Of a DNA stretch of 64,000 nt, positions 8,747 to 17,019 are shown one piece after another. The number at the start of each line of letters is the position of its first letter. The stretch's first letter is position 1. The position numbers were made by a program, and so were the translations under genes. The notes under the pieces are model-generated. The model was given only the letters and a program-made list of their open reading frames with translations, was not told where the DNA came from and made no database searches. The DNA is from Lachnospiraceae bacterium AC2031 (lineage in GTDB: Bacteria; Bacillota; Clostridia; Lachnospirales; Lachnospiraceae), in contig JIAB01000001.1 of NCBI GenBank assembly GCA_000687975.1, forward strand, positions 1,783,501 to 1,847,500, read 5' to 3'.

Positions 8747-8777
8747 TTGACTCTAACGTTACGTAATAGTTTATGAT
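8747..8777 (+). promoter_or_regulatory. MerR-type promoter with 19-bp spacer and dyad operator
   Basis: TTGACT (8747-8752) and TATGAT (8772-8777) are separated by 19 bp, the over-long spacer typical of MerR-activated promoters. Inside it lies an imperfect dyad at 8751-8769 (CTnTnACGTnACGTnAnAG, 14 of 19 positions symmetric). The MerR gene starts 31 bases downstream. This is the expected arrangement for an autoactivated MerR/TipA-type regulator. Confidence 0.8.
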
Positions 8778-8808
8778 TACATCAACACGTAAGAGGGAGG
8801 AAGAAAAA

Positions 8809-9540
8809 ATGATGACAGTACATGAAGTCAGTAAGCTTTCCGGAGTGAGTATACGCACTCTACAATATTATGACAGCATAGGGTTACTGAAACCGTCGGA
8901 CTATACTGAATCAGGATATAGGCTGTATGACGATGCAGCTTTGGAAAGATTACAGATGATATTACTGTTTAAAGAATTAGAATTTCCTCTAAAAGATATT
9001 GGTAAGATAATCGATAGTCCTCAGTTTGATAAAAGAAAAGCTTTTGAACAGCAGATAGAGCTTCTCACTCTTAAGAAGGAACATATTGAGAATCTGCTTA
9101 ATCTTGCGCGTGGAATAAAAGAGATAGGAGTTAATAACATTATGGATTTTACAGCATTTGATACAAAGAAGATAGATGAATATGCAGCTCAGGCAAAGGA
9201 GTCCTGGGGTGATACGGATGCTTACAAGGAATATGAAAAGAAGAGTAAAGGAAGAACCGCTGAGGATAATGCAAATATCGTAAAAGATATGATGAAGATA
9301 TTCACAGAATTCGGTGGAATGAAGGAGCAGGATCCTGGCTCTGATAAGGTTCAGAAGCAGGTGAAGAAGTTACAGGATTTCATTACTGATAAGATGTACA
9401 ACTGTACAAAGGAGATTCTTTCTGGTCTTGGTAAAGCATACAGTGCACCAGGAGAAATGAAAGCTAACATAGATAGAGCCGGTGGAGATGGAACTGGCGA
9501 GTTTGTGGATAGAGCAATTCAGATCTATTGTGAAAAGTAA
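8809..9540 (+). CDS. MerR-family regulator with TipAS-like effector domain
   Basis: A 243-residue regulator. The N-terminal MerR winged helix is complete (VHEVSKLSGVSIRTLQYYDS, then GLLKPSDYTESGYRLYDD), followed by the dimerisation coiled coil to about residue 110. Residues about 120-243 match the TipAS antibiotic-recognition domain (YAAQAKESWGDTDAYKEYEK). TipA-type proteins bind thiopeptides or other drugs. ATG 8809 has GGGAGG 8 bases upstream; an earlier ATG at 8773 lies inside the -10 element and cannot be the start. A terminator follows, so it is monocistronic. Confidence 0.92.
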   Translation: MMTVHEVSKLSGVSIRTLQYYDSIGLLKPSDYTESGYRLYDDAALERLQMILLFKELEFPLKDIGKIIDSPQFDKRKAFEQQIELLTLKKEHIENLLNLARGIKEIGVNNIMDFTAFDTKKIDEYAAQAKESWGDTDAYKEYEKKSKGRTAEDNANIVKDMMKIFTEFGGMKEQDPGSDKVQKQVKKLQDFITDKMYNCTKEILSGLGKAYSAPGEMKANIDRAGGDGTGEFVDRAIQIYCEK

Positions 9541-9565
9541 AAAAGTGAAAAGTAACAGTTTCTTA

Positions 9566-9596
9566 CCACCTATCATTCTCGGATAGGTGGTTTTTT
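9566..9596 (+). terminator. Intrinsic terminator after merR gene
   Basis: CCACCTATC (9566-9574) pairs perfectly with GATAGGTGG (9582-9590), followed by six T. Nearly the same hairpin occurs at 12132. Confidence 0.9.
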
Positions 9597-9671
9597 CTTG
9601 TAAAACACTATACATCTGTGGCAGAATTACAGATAGATGATTAATTGTACTAGATTGAGGATATAGTGTTT

Positions 9672-10613
9672 ATGGAAAAAAGTGTTATACCAGACGAAAA
9701 AGTTGAAGAACTATTCTGCTATGAAGTAAATAGAGAGGATTGGTATACCAAGTGGATAGGTGTTACTAAATCCGGGAAATATTATAATGTCGAAACCCAT
9801 GAGTATAATGTGGGTTCAGGGTATTCTTATTATAATACCTACTATCCAATAGAACCTGATGAGGTTAGTTATTATCAGAAGGTTGCTGAGGGTCGTAGAA
9901 AGATAGAGGAATTCAAACGATTAGAGGAAGAGTGTACTCGGCTGGATGATCAGAAGAGGCTTTTCACCAATGGTTCAGACAGAGAATTCTATAAGAAGAA
10001 AAAGACCGATATTATATGGTGGGTAAAGGAGAAAAAAGCTGGCATACATGTCTTCTCTTTTGATAAAGAAACTGTTTTTAATCTGATGACAGATTATCCT
10101 AAAAAACTGACTCCTCAGCAGAAAGAAATCTTTGATAAAGAGAATCCATATTGGAAGAAGTATTTCGAAAAGAAGAATGCAAATGAGATCCCACCTGAGA
10201 TTAAGTACGTGGACGATATTACTCCGGAAGAATATATGCAGCTTAGACATGATGTTGGCTGGAAGGAGTTTCCTCTCGAACAGGCTAAAGCATGTATTGA
10301 TAATGCGTATTATGTCTTATGTGTGAGAGAAGGAGAGAAAGCGATAGGTGTAGTCCGACTTCTTTGGGATGGAGGCTATATTGCATTTTTGTCGGATGTG
10401 ATCGTTGATTCGGCTTATCAAGGACAGGGAATAGGAAGAAAACTTGTAGAGTCCTGCATCATTAAACTTAAGAAGGATATGAAGCCTGGATATAAGGTAA
10501 AGATCACCCTAAATTCCGCAAAGGGTAAAGAAGCTTTTTATGAAAAGTTTGGATTCAAAGTGCGTCCAAATGATGATGCTGGAGCGGGAATGGATCAGTG
10601 GCTTGAGGTGTAA
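9672..10613 (+). CDS. GNAT acetyltransferase with unrecognised N-terminal domain
   Basis: A 313-residue two-part protein. Residues 1-175 form a charged, Tyr-rich domain I do not recognise, with a Lys/Glu-rich helical stretch near 75-120. Residues about 180-313 are a GNAT domain: ITPEEYMQLRHDVGW, strand AFLSDVIVDSAYQ, acetyl-CoA loop GQGIGRKLVES, and the end FGFKVRPNDDAGAGMDQW. This GNAT is clearly paralogous to that in the 14577 gene. ATG 9672 is preferred over GTG 9666 (GAGG 11 bases upstream). The next gene follows after 4 bases. Confidence 0.82.
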   Translation: MEKSVIPDEKVEELFCYEVNREDWYTKWIGVTKSGKYYNVETHEYNVGSGYSYYNTYYPIEPDEVSYYQKVAEGRRKIEEFKRLEEECTRLDDQKRLFTNGSDREFYKKKKTDIIWWVKEKKAGIHVFSFDKETVFNLMTDYPKKLTPQQKEIFDKENPYWKKYFEKKNANEIPPEIKYVDDITPEEYMQLRHDVGWKEFPLEQAKACIDNAYYVLCVREGEKAIGVVRLLWDGGYIAFLSDVIVDSAYQGQGIGRKLVESCIIKLKKDMKPGYKVKITLNSAKGKEAFYEKFGFKVRPNDDAGAGMDQWLEV

Positions 10614-10617
10614 TAAT

Positions 10618-11850
10618 ATGACGAGGGTAACACCAATCAGATATGATACAAAAACCAAAAAGAAATGGAAGATACTACTGATAATTTCAGGTTCAGTTAT
10701 CTTGCTATATATTCTTGTGCTTTTTTTAGAATCCTTTATCCTTTCTGGAACTGATTCTTTTTCATCGAGAGGTGGTCTGGTTTTGTTTTATATGCTCCTT
10801 GCCGGCTTGATGGATATTTCAACTGTGGTATTTGCTATAAGTGCATTTATGCTTTTTGACGCAAGTATATATCTTAGTCGACTTAAGAAGAATCATTTTG
10901 AACTACCTGAAGATAAGAAGCAATATGACCGCGATCTAACTAATCTGCCAAGAACAGATCTGGTGGAAAATGCATATGCCCGTGACAGTGTGATAGGTGG
11001 GCTTCTTTATCTTCTCGCATATTTGATCTTTGTTGCGGCAGATATTTATTATGTGGCTAAATGGGTCGGACTTGGAGAGAAAGACTCTATAGAACTGTTT
11101 GTTATGATGATGTTAGTGCATCTCTTTTTTCTTATATTTGCAGTGGTTTTATTCCGACAGAAGGATACTACAAAATATGTAGATGAGGTTGACGTAGAAA
11201 CGAGTTATAGCAGAAAGGTCAGGTTTTCGATTAATAAGTCTATAATGATACTACTGATCACTTCTATGGTCTCTATATTTGGAATTATGATGGCGCATTC
11301 AATGACAAAGTATATATATAAATCCAGATATGGGAACTATGAAAAAACCATATATGATTTTAAAGAAGAGGCTACTATGACTGTTAGTTCAGTGGACCTT
11401 CAAAATGGAGTCTGGAGTGACAGAATTACAAATACGGATAAGGGTGAGAATCTGTCTCCAGAACTCAGCTTCGATAAGGTAGAGGGAGCGGATTACTATT
11501 TCATATATATGGTTGATGAATCTGCAAATAACTGGGTTCACTGGGTAGCATCTGATGTGCGAGAAGAAGAGCTTGCTACAGGAGCCAATGTTAATCAGTA
11601 TAAGGATAATCCGGAATTTAAATATGTAGGTCCATATCCTCCAGTAGGATCAGGGGAGCATACATATACTATCTTCGTATATGCAATGAAGGGAAAACCT
11701 GACAAAGATATGGACCTGAAGTTTGATGAGGAATTCCATTCAGCGGATTATATGTATTATAATTATTTGTCCATAAGTAAAAGTGGTAATCCAGATGAAT
11801 ATGGAAATGTTATCGCATACGGTTATATTTCCGGAACTTACAGCAGATGA
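10618..11850 (+). CDS. Multi-pass membrane protein with PEBP (YbhB/YbcL) domain
   Basis: A 410-residue protein. The first 250 residues carry about five membrane helices. From about residue 255 a phosphatidylethanolamine-binding-protein fold follows, recognisable by GENLSPELSFDK, the ligand-site segment NNWVHWVASDV, YVGPYPPVGSGEHTYTIFVY and the terminal strand. Bacterial YbhB/YbcL proteins are usually 150-180 residues and soluble, so the membrane fusion is unusual. ATG 10618 overlaps no gene and follows GAGGTGTAATA; an earlier in-frame Met overlaps the GNAT gene. Function unknown. Confidence 0.78.
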   Translation: MTRVTPIRYDTKTKKKWKILLIISGSVILLYILVLFLESFILSGTDSFSSRGGLVLFYMLLAGLMDISTVVFAISAFMLFDASIYLSRLKKNHFELPEDKKQYDRDLTNLPRTDLVENAYARDSVIGGLLYLLAYLIFVAADIYYVAKWVGLGEKDSIELFVMMMLVHLFFLIFAVVLFRQKDTTKYVDEVDVETSYSRKVRFSINKSIMILLITSMVSIFGIMMAHSMTKYIYKSRYGNYEKTIYDFKEEATMTVSSVDLQNGVWSDRITNTDKGENLSPELSFDKVEGADYYFIYMVDESANNWVHWVASDVREEELATGANVNQYKDNPEFKYVGPYPPVGSGEHTYTIFVYAMKGKPDKDMDLKFDEEFHSADYMYYNYLSISKSGNPDEYGNVIAYGYISGTYSR

Positions 11851-11978
11851 TTATAACTGCTTCAAATGTTCGAAGTGGAGGGTAAAAAGATTTGGTGTTG
11901 ACAGATACGAAGGAGCAGAGTATCCTAAACACATTATTATTTTGAAACAAGTGATACGATATTATAAGGAGTTTATTC

Positions 11979-12101
11979 ATGCGTAGCTTTAATCTCGCAA
12001 ATGCATACGTCACACTAAGATCAGCACTACTTCGACTAGTGAATGGTCTAAATTTTGTATGTAAGTATCCGGGATTAAAAAGCGTGAGTGGATTGTCATA
12101 G
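11979..12101 (+). CDS. Possible small protein (40 residues)
   Basis: In the 333-base gap after the PEBP gene, ATG 11979 follows AAGGAG 8 bases upstream and opens a frame of 40 codons ending TAG 12101. The peptide is MRSFNLANAYVTLRSALLRL and then 20 more residues, basic and partly hydrophobic. There is no recognisable domain and no conservation can be judged here. The remainder of the gap holds only the terminator at 12132. Confidence 0.25.
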   Translation: MRSFNLANAYVTLRSALLRLVNGLNFVCKYPGLKSVSGLS

Positions 12102-12131
12102 TAATATAGTATTATTGTATTAGCTATTATT

Positions 12132-12163
12132 GACCACCTATCTTCTCGGATAGGTGGTCTTTT
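12132..12163 (+). terminator. Intrinsic terminator
   Basis: GACCACCTATC (12132-12142) pairs perfectly with GATAGGTGGTC (12149-12159), then TTTT. The loop TTCTCG and most of the stem repeat the terminator at 9566. Confidence 0.85.
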
Positions 12164-12183
12164 GCATAAGGAGGAAAGTAAGT

Positions 12184-12945
12184 ATGAGTATTATTAATTC
12201 TTTTGATAACAAGTCTAAGGCATTGATAGATCCGGGACAGATTTTTAAGAACCCGAAGATGATATCAGATATATGTATAGTTACATTTTCTCAGCATGTC
12301 AGAGATATGGTTTTAGAAAAATATAAGTATGAGTCGGTCGGTTACTCAAGCACGGCGAACGGTAATATAGATATATATCTTTTAAAATTGGATGATATAA
12401 GTGTTTTGTTTTATATGAGCCCGATTGGTGCACCATCTGCAGCTGCTGTAATGCATGAAGTCCATTATATTGGGGGCGCAAGTAAATTTATTATATACGG
12501 TTCCAGTGGAATCTTAGATTCAGAAAGTTGTAAGGGTAATTTGATCGTCCCAACAGCATCATATCGTGATGAAGGTTTGTCATATCATTACATGGAAGCA
12601 TCTGATTATGTTGATATAAAGAATGCTGATAAACTTGCCGAAATCTTTGATAAGCTAAAATATCCATATGTGATGGGGAAGAACTGGACAACCGATGCAA
12701 TATATATGGAGACGGTTGATAAGGCAGAGGCCAGACGTCAGGATGGTTGTATTACGGTTGAGATGGAGGTGTCCGGTCTACAAGCTATGTGTAACTACTA
12801 CGGCTATGAGTTATATCCATTTTTCTTTGGCGCAGATCTTCTTGAAGGAGACTCATGGGATATGGCATCTCTGGGAAATGAAAAAGAATATAATATACAA
12901 AAAAAGACATTTGAAGTGGCAGTAGGCATTGCAGAGAACTTATAG
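12184..12945 (+). CDS. Nucleoside phosphorylase family protein
   Basis: A 253-residue member of the PNP_UDP_1 family, which splits nucleosides with phosphate into base plus ribose-1-phosphate. Supporting segments are IYGSSGIL (phosphate/ribose loop), GNLIVPTASYRDEGLSYHY and the C-terminal VEMEVSGLQAMCNYYGYE, which corresponds to the nucleoside-site EME motif. The final Asp of the base-recognition loop may be GADLLEGDSW. AAGGAGG lies 9 bases before ATG 12184. Uridine-like or purine-like specificity cannot be told. Confidence 0.8.
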   Translation: MSIINSFDNKSKALIDPGQIFKNPKMISDICIVTFSQHVRDMVLEKYKYESVGYSSTANGNIDIYLLKLDDISVLFYMSPIGAPSAAAVMHEVHYIGGASKFIIYGSSGILDSESCKGNLIVPTASYRDEGLSYHYMEASDYVDIKNADKLAEIFDKLKYPYVMGKNWTTDAIYMETVDKAEARRQDGCITVEMEVSGLQAMCNYYGYELYPFFFGADLLEGDSWDMASLGNEKEYNIQKKTFEVAVGIAENL

Positions 12946-12969
12946 AAACTGAAGAGGAGGACAGATTAT

Positions 12970-13758
12970 ATGAAGATTTCTGGTATTGATAATGGAAAAT
13001 CTTTTGATTTTGGAAATACATCAAAGGATTATGCTAAATATAGAGATATATATCCAAAAGAGTTTTATCAGTATATTTTGGATTTAGGATTATGTAAGGA
13101 TGGACAGGTGGTACTGGATATCGGTACAGGAACAGGTGTTCTTCCGCGGAATATGTACAAGTTTGGTGGAAAATGGATAGGAACCGATATTTCAGAAAAT
13201 CAGATAGAACAGGCAAAAATCCTTGCTTCCGAACAGAATATGGATATAGAGTTCTATGATTGTTCTGCAGAAGATATTGATTATCCAGATAATACATTTG
13301 ATGTGATCACGATATGCCAGTGCATTTGGTATCTGGATGCTGCAGCAATAACAGAAAACTTTGCGAAGATTTTGAAGCCGGATGGAAAGATGCTTATTCT
13401 TTACATGGGATGGTTACCATATGAAGATGAGATTGCCGGTAAGAGCGAGGAAATCATTTTAAAGTATAATCCAAGCTGGAATGCATATGGAGATAAAGTA
13501 CAACCAGTTTATGTACCTGAAGAATTCAGGGCATACTTTGATGTGATCAAGCAGGAAGAGTTTAGAGTTGATGTTCCATTTAGCAGAGAAGGATGGCACG
13601 GAAGAATGAGAGCTTGTCGAGGTGTTGGTGCATCCATGAGTGAAGAAGAACTTGCTAAGTGGAATGAGGAACATTGGAAGATGCTCTCAGAAAATGCACA
13701 GGAAGAATTTTTTGTAAAACACTATATTTCCGTAGCAGAATTACAAGTAAAAAAGTAG
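12970..13758 (+). CDS. Class I SAM-dependent methyltransferase
   Basis: A 262-residue soluble protein. SAM-binding motif I is VLDIGTGTGVLPRNM, motif II acidic residue follows in WIGTDISENQ, and the post-motif FYDCSAEDIDYPDNTFDVIT matches Methyltransf_11/25. The C-terminal 100 residues form the substrate cap. The N-terminal SFDFGNTSKDYAKYRDIYP is typical of the YxxxR(P) small-molecule methyltransferase group. Substrate unknown. It starts 24 bases after the phosphorylase gene and precedes a second, different methyltransferase. Confidence 0.85.
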   Translation: MKISGIDNGKSFDFGNTSKDYAKYRDIYPKEFYQYILDLGLCKDGQVVLDIGTGTGVLPRNMYKFGGKWIGTDISENQIEQAKILASEQNMDIEFYDCSAEDIDYPDNTFDVITICQCIWYLDAAAITENFAKILKPDGKMLILYMGWLPYEDEIAGKSEEIILKYNPSWNAYGDKVQPVYVPEEFRAYFDVIKQEEFRVDVPFSREGWHGRMRACRGVGASMSEEELAKWNEEHWKMLSENAQEEFFVKHYISVAELQVKK

Positions 13759-13798
13759 AAATAGTGATAGAGAAATCATAAAGGAGTGAAAACAGATT

Positions 13799-14551
13799 AT
13801 GGATATTAAAGCAAGTATTGAGGATACCCGAAAAGGCTTTGAAGAAAGCTTTGCTACTGGGACATTTTACAATAGACAGACACAGGATACAGAGCACCTT
13901 GAAAATATCTTACGATATATTGGTGTGAAAGAGGGGATGAAGATACTTGATCTTGGAACCGGTAGTGGATATCTTGCATTTCCAATAGCAAAGAATAATC
14001 CGGCCTGCGAAGTTATCGGACTGGATATAGTTAGTGGAGCATTAGGTGCAAACAGTACCAGAGCAAAGGAAGAGGGACTCGCTAATCTGTCATTTGTAAG
14101 TTATGATGGAATTGATTTTCCATTTGAATCTGAAACATTTGATCTTATTGTTACTAGATATTCGTTACATCATTTCCCTGATATTGAACATAGTATTGGC
14201 GAGGTCAGCAGAGTATTAAAGAAGGGTGGACATTTCTTTATTTCAGATCCGCGTCCTAACGACTGTGATGTAGACCGTTTTGTAGATAAATATATGCAGC
14301 TAAAAAAAGATGGACACATCAAGTTCTATACGAAGGATGAGTGGGAAACTATATGTGGTCATCAAAGACTTAGTCTTATCGATAGCTTTGACAGTTCCAT
14401 TCGTTTTCCTAAGAAGAAGGATACAGCTTATGGTTATGAGGACGTTCTTGCAAATGCTGATAAGGCTGTGAAGGACAGTTACGAGCTGGTTGAAACAGAT
14501 ACAGAAATATTCGTTACAGAAGGCGTAAATAATATTATGTTTGAGAAATAG
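13799..14551 (+). CDS. Class I SAM-dependent methyltransferase
   Basis: A 250-residue methyltransferase with motif I ILDLGTGSGYLAF, acidic residue in VIGLDIVSGAL, and the motif IV-like FDLIVTRYSLHHFPDIEHSI characteristic of Methyltransf_11 (UbiE-like) enzymes. HFFISDPRPNDC corresponds to the late strand. It is only distantly related to the preceding methyltransferase, so this is not a recent tandem duplication. The substrate is unknown. RBS AAGGAG lies shortly upstream of ATG 13799. Confidence 0.86.
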   Translation: MDIKASIEDTRKGFEESFATGTFYNRQTQDTEHLENILRYIGVKEGMKILDLGTGSGYLAFPIAKNNPACEVIGLDIVSGALGANSTRAKEEGLANLSFVSYDGIDFPFESETFDLIVTRYSLHHFPDIEHSIGEVSRVLKKGGHFFISDPRPNDCDVDRFVDKYMQLKKDGHIKFYTKDEWETICGHQRLSLIDSFDSSIRFPKKKDTAYGYEDVLANADKAVKDSYELVETDTEIFVTEGVNNIMFEK

Positions 14552-14576
14552 TGATGAAGATAAGGAGAGTTTTCAT

Positions 14577-15614
14577 ATGGGATTAAAACTATACACTGAA
14601 AGTATAGAATCATATCTAAAATGCGATTCGGTAATAAATTATGATAATGCAAAGGTTTCTGAACTGGCGAATACGTTATATGAGTCTTCAGAAAATGAGA
14701 CTGATTATATTAGGAAAGTGTATGAGTATGTAAGGGATAACATTTCACACTCTGCAGATGCCGGTGAAGATGAAGTAACCTGCAGTGCTGGGGAAGTATT
14801 TGAAGCGGGACATGGTATATGTTTTGCTAAGTCACATCTTTTGGCGGCGCTTCTTCGTGCAAAGTCAATTCCTGCAGGCTTCTGTTATCAAAAACTTATA
14901 CTTGATGATGAAACTGCTCCGGTGCTTATCTACCATGGTTTGAATGGAGTATATATCAAAGAATATGATAAATGGATAAGACTTGATGCCAGAGGAAATA
15001 AGCCAGGAGTTAATGCTCAGTTTGCTGTAGATTCAGAGCAGCTGGCATTTCCTATTCGTCCTGAAAAAGGTGAGGAAGATGGTTTTGTGATCTATCCAGA
15101 TCCGGATAAAGAAATAGTAAGGGCATTAAAAGAAAATACATCTAGAACAAAGCTATGGGAGGAGCTACCAATGAAATTAGAATACAATGAGGAAGAGTTT
15201 GAGATAACTGATTATATTACGTCGGAAGAATATATGGATATGCGTTTATGTGTTGGCTGGGCTGAGCTTCCATTGGAGGAAGCTGCGGAAGGTTTAAGGA
15301 ATACAGCTTACCTGTGCTGTATCCGTGAGAAGGGTAAGCCTATTGCCTTAGGCAGAGCTATAGCAGATCATGGATACGTGGTCTTTATAGCAGATATAAT
15401 AGTTCGTCCTGAATATCAGGGACAGGGACTTGGCAGGAAAGTAATGGAAAACCTAATGTCAAAGATAAAAGGTTCGCTGAAACCAGGTTACAAGGTAATG
15501 ATCAGCTTGCTTGCGGCAAAAGGTAAGGAAGAATTCTACAAAAAGTTTGATTTTATAGATCGACCAAATGAGGCGTTTGGATGTGGAATGCATCAGTGGA
15601 TTGAAGGGGAATAA
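14577..15614 (+). CDS. Transglutaminase-like domain fused to GNAT acetyltransferase
   Basis: A 345-residue fusion. Residues 1-205 are a transglutaminase-like cysteine protease fold with a full triad: Cys82 in GHGICFAKSH, His120 in IYHGLNG and Asp137 in IRLDARG. Residues about 213-345 are a GNAT domain (YMDMRLCVGW, IADIIVRPEYQGQGLGRKVM, DRPNEAFGCGMHQW) closely related to that of the 9672 gene. ATG 14577 has AAGGAG 8 bases upstream; the earlier Met overlaps the methyltransferase. The transglutaminase part may act as amidase or peptidase; the joint function is not known. Confidence 0.85.
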   Translation: MGLKLYTESIESYLKCDSVINYDNAKVSELANTLYESSENETDYIRKVYEYVRDNISHSADAGEDEVTCSAGEVFEAGHGICFAKSHLLAALLRAKSIPAGFCYQKLILDDETAPVLIYHGLNGVYIKEYDKWIRLDARGNKPGVNAQFAVDSEQLAFPIRPEKGEEDGFVIYPDPDKEIVRALKENTSRTKLWEELPMKLEYNEEEFEITDYITSEEYMDMRLCVGWAELPLEEAAEGLRNTAYLCCIREKGKPIALGRAIADHGYVVFIADIIVRPEYQGQGLGRKVMENLMSKIKGSLKPGYKVMISLLAAKGKEEFYKKFDFIDRPNEAFGCGMHQWIEGE

Positions 15615-15624
15615 GGAGCATGTT

Positions 15625-16206
15625 ATGAAAATATTATTATTCTGCTGCAAAGGCTTTGAGATGATGGAATTCTCGCCATTCGTTGATGTTATGGGATGGG
15701 CAAGAACTGATTATAATCTTGATGTAGAAGTTGTTACGGGTGGATACACGGAGACGGTTAATTCAGCATTTAATGTTCCTATAAAAGTAGATGTGGTGCT
15801 GGATAGCATTAACGTTGATGATTATGATGCACTGGCGATTCCGGGTGGTTTCGAAGAATATGGATTCTATGAAGAAGCATATGATGAAAAATTACTGGAA
15901 CTTATTAGGGGGTTTAACAGAAGTGGTAAGTATATAGCATCGATATGTGTCGGAGCTCTTCCAATCGGAGCCAGTGGGGTTCTTACAGGAAGACGCGGCA
16001 CAACTTATCATTTCAGGAACGGACAGCGTCAGGATCAGTTAGCTGAGTTTGGGGTGAATGTACAGCGTGATGAGAGAATCGTAATAGATGAAAATGTAAT
16101 GACCAGCTTCTGTCCGGAGACTGCACCGGATGTGGCTTTCCAGTTACTAAGATGGATGGTTGGTGATGAAAAAACTGAAGTGATAAAGTATGCGATGGGA
16201 TATTAA
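15625..16206 (+). CDS. DJ-1/PfpI family protein
   Basis: A 193-residue protein of the DJ-1/PfpI fold. The nucleophile elbow is ASICVGALPIGASG, giving a candidate catalytic Cys, with the oxyanion region AIPGGFEEYGFYEEAY upstream and the strand ILLFCCKGFEMMEF at the start. GRRGTTYHFR provides a His near the elbow. Members include protein deglycases, chaperones and isonitrile hydratases; the one here cannot be assigned. ATG 15625 follows AAGGAG by 7 bases. Confidence 0.88.
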   Translation: MKILLFCCKGFEMMEFSPFVDVMGWARTDYNLDVEVVTGGYTETVNSAFNVPIKVDVVLDSINVDDYDALAIPGGFEEYGFYEEAYDEKLLELIRGFNRSGKYIASICVGALPIGASGVLTGRRGTTYHFRNGQRQDQLAEFGVNVQRDERIVIDENVMTSFCPETAPDVAFQLLRWMVGDEKTEVIKYAMGY

Positions 16207-16222
16207 GATTGGAGGAACACAA

Positions 16223-17008
16223 ATGAAACAGTACATAGTTGACGCGTTTACTGATACGTTATTTCATGGAAATCAGGCTGCAGTATGCGTGATGAATGAA
16301 TGGATATCTGATGAATTAATGCAGAATATTGCAAAGGAAAATAACTTTTCTGAAACAGCGTTTACAGTAAAAGAAGGCGATAATTATCACCTGCGTTGGT
16401 TTACTCCGGGAGGAGAGATAGACTTCTGTGGACATGCAACACTGGGTGCATCATTTGTACTTTTTAATTTCTATGAAAAAGAAAAAAATGAGATTTCCTT
16501 TGTGACACAAGTAGGAAAACTGATTGTTACAAGAGAAAAAGATGAGTATGTTATGGATATGCCGGCATATAATTGTCAACCTGTATCTGTGACAAATGAG
16601 ATGGAAGATGCACTCGGAGTAAAACCAATAGAAGCATATCTTGACAGAGATTTATTAATGGTACTTGAGACAGAAGACCAGGTAAAAAATCTTTCGCCTG
16701 ATATTGAAAAGATGAAACTTCTTGAGGGGCTTACTATTGCAGTGACATCACCTGGTCGAGAATATGATTCTGTATCCCGCGTTTTTGTGCCTAAGCTAGC
16801 TATTTCAGAGGATCCTGTTACAGGAAGTAGTCATTGCATGATTGCTCCTTATTGGAGCGAAAAGCTTGAAAAGAAAGAACTGAACTGTTATCAGGCGTCA
16901 GAACGAGGTGGATATTTAAAAATCACTGTTTTGGGTGACAGAGTTCGTATTGCCGGAAAGGCCGTTTTGTTTTCTGTTAGTGAGTTGTATATAGGAGATT
17001 GTAATTAA
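16223..17008 (+). CDS. PhzF-family isomerase/epimerase
   Basis: A 261-residue PhzF-like protein of the diaminopimelate-epimerase fold. Diagnostic segments are YIVDAFTDTLFHGNQAAVCV at the start, the catalytic Glu region ENNFSETAFT, RWFTPGGEIDFCGHATLGAS and the C-terminal EDPVTGSSHCMIAPYW. Biochemically studied PhzF isomerises a phenazine precursor, but most homologues have unknown substrates and no phenazine genes are here. ATG 16223 has GGAGG 9 bases upstream. It lies 16 bases after the PfpI gene. Confidence 0.92.
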   Translation: MKQYIVDAFTDTLFHGNQAAVCVMNEWISDELMQNIAKENNFSETAFTVKEGDNYHLRWFTPGGEIDFCGHATLGASFVLFNFYEKEKNEISFVTQVGKLIVTREKDEYVMDMPAYNCQPVSVTNEMEDALGVKPIEAYLDRDLLMVLETEDQVKNLSPDIEKMKLLEGLTIAVTSPGREYDSVSRVFVPKLAISEDPVTGSSHCMIAPYWSEKLEKKELNCYQASERGGYLKITVLGDRVRIAGKAVLFSVSELYIGDCN

Positions 17009-17019
17009 GAGGAAATCAG

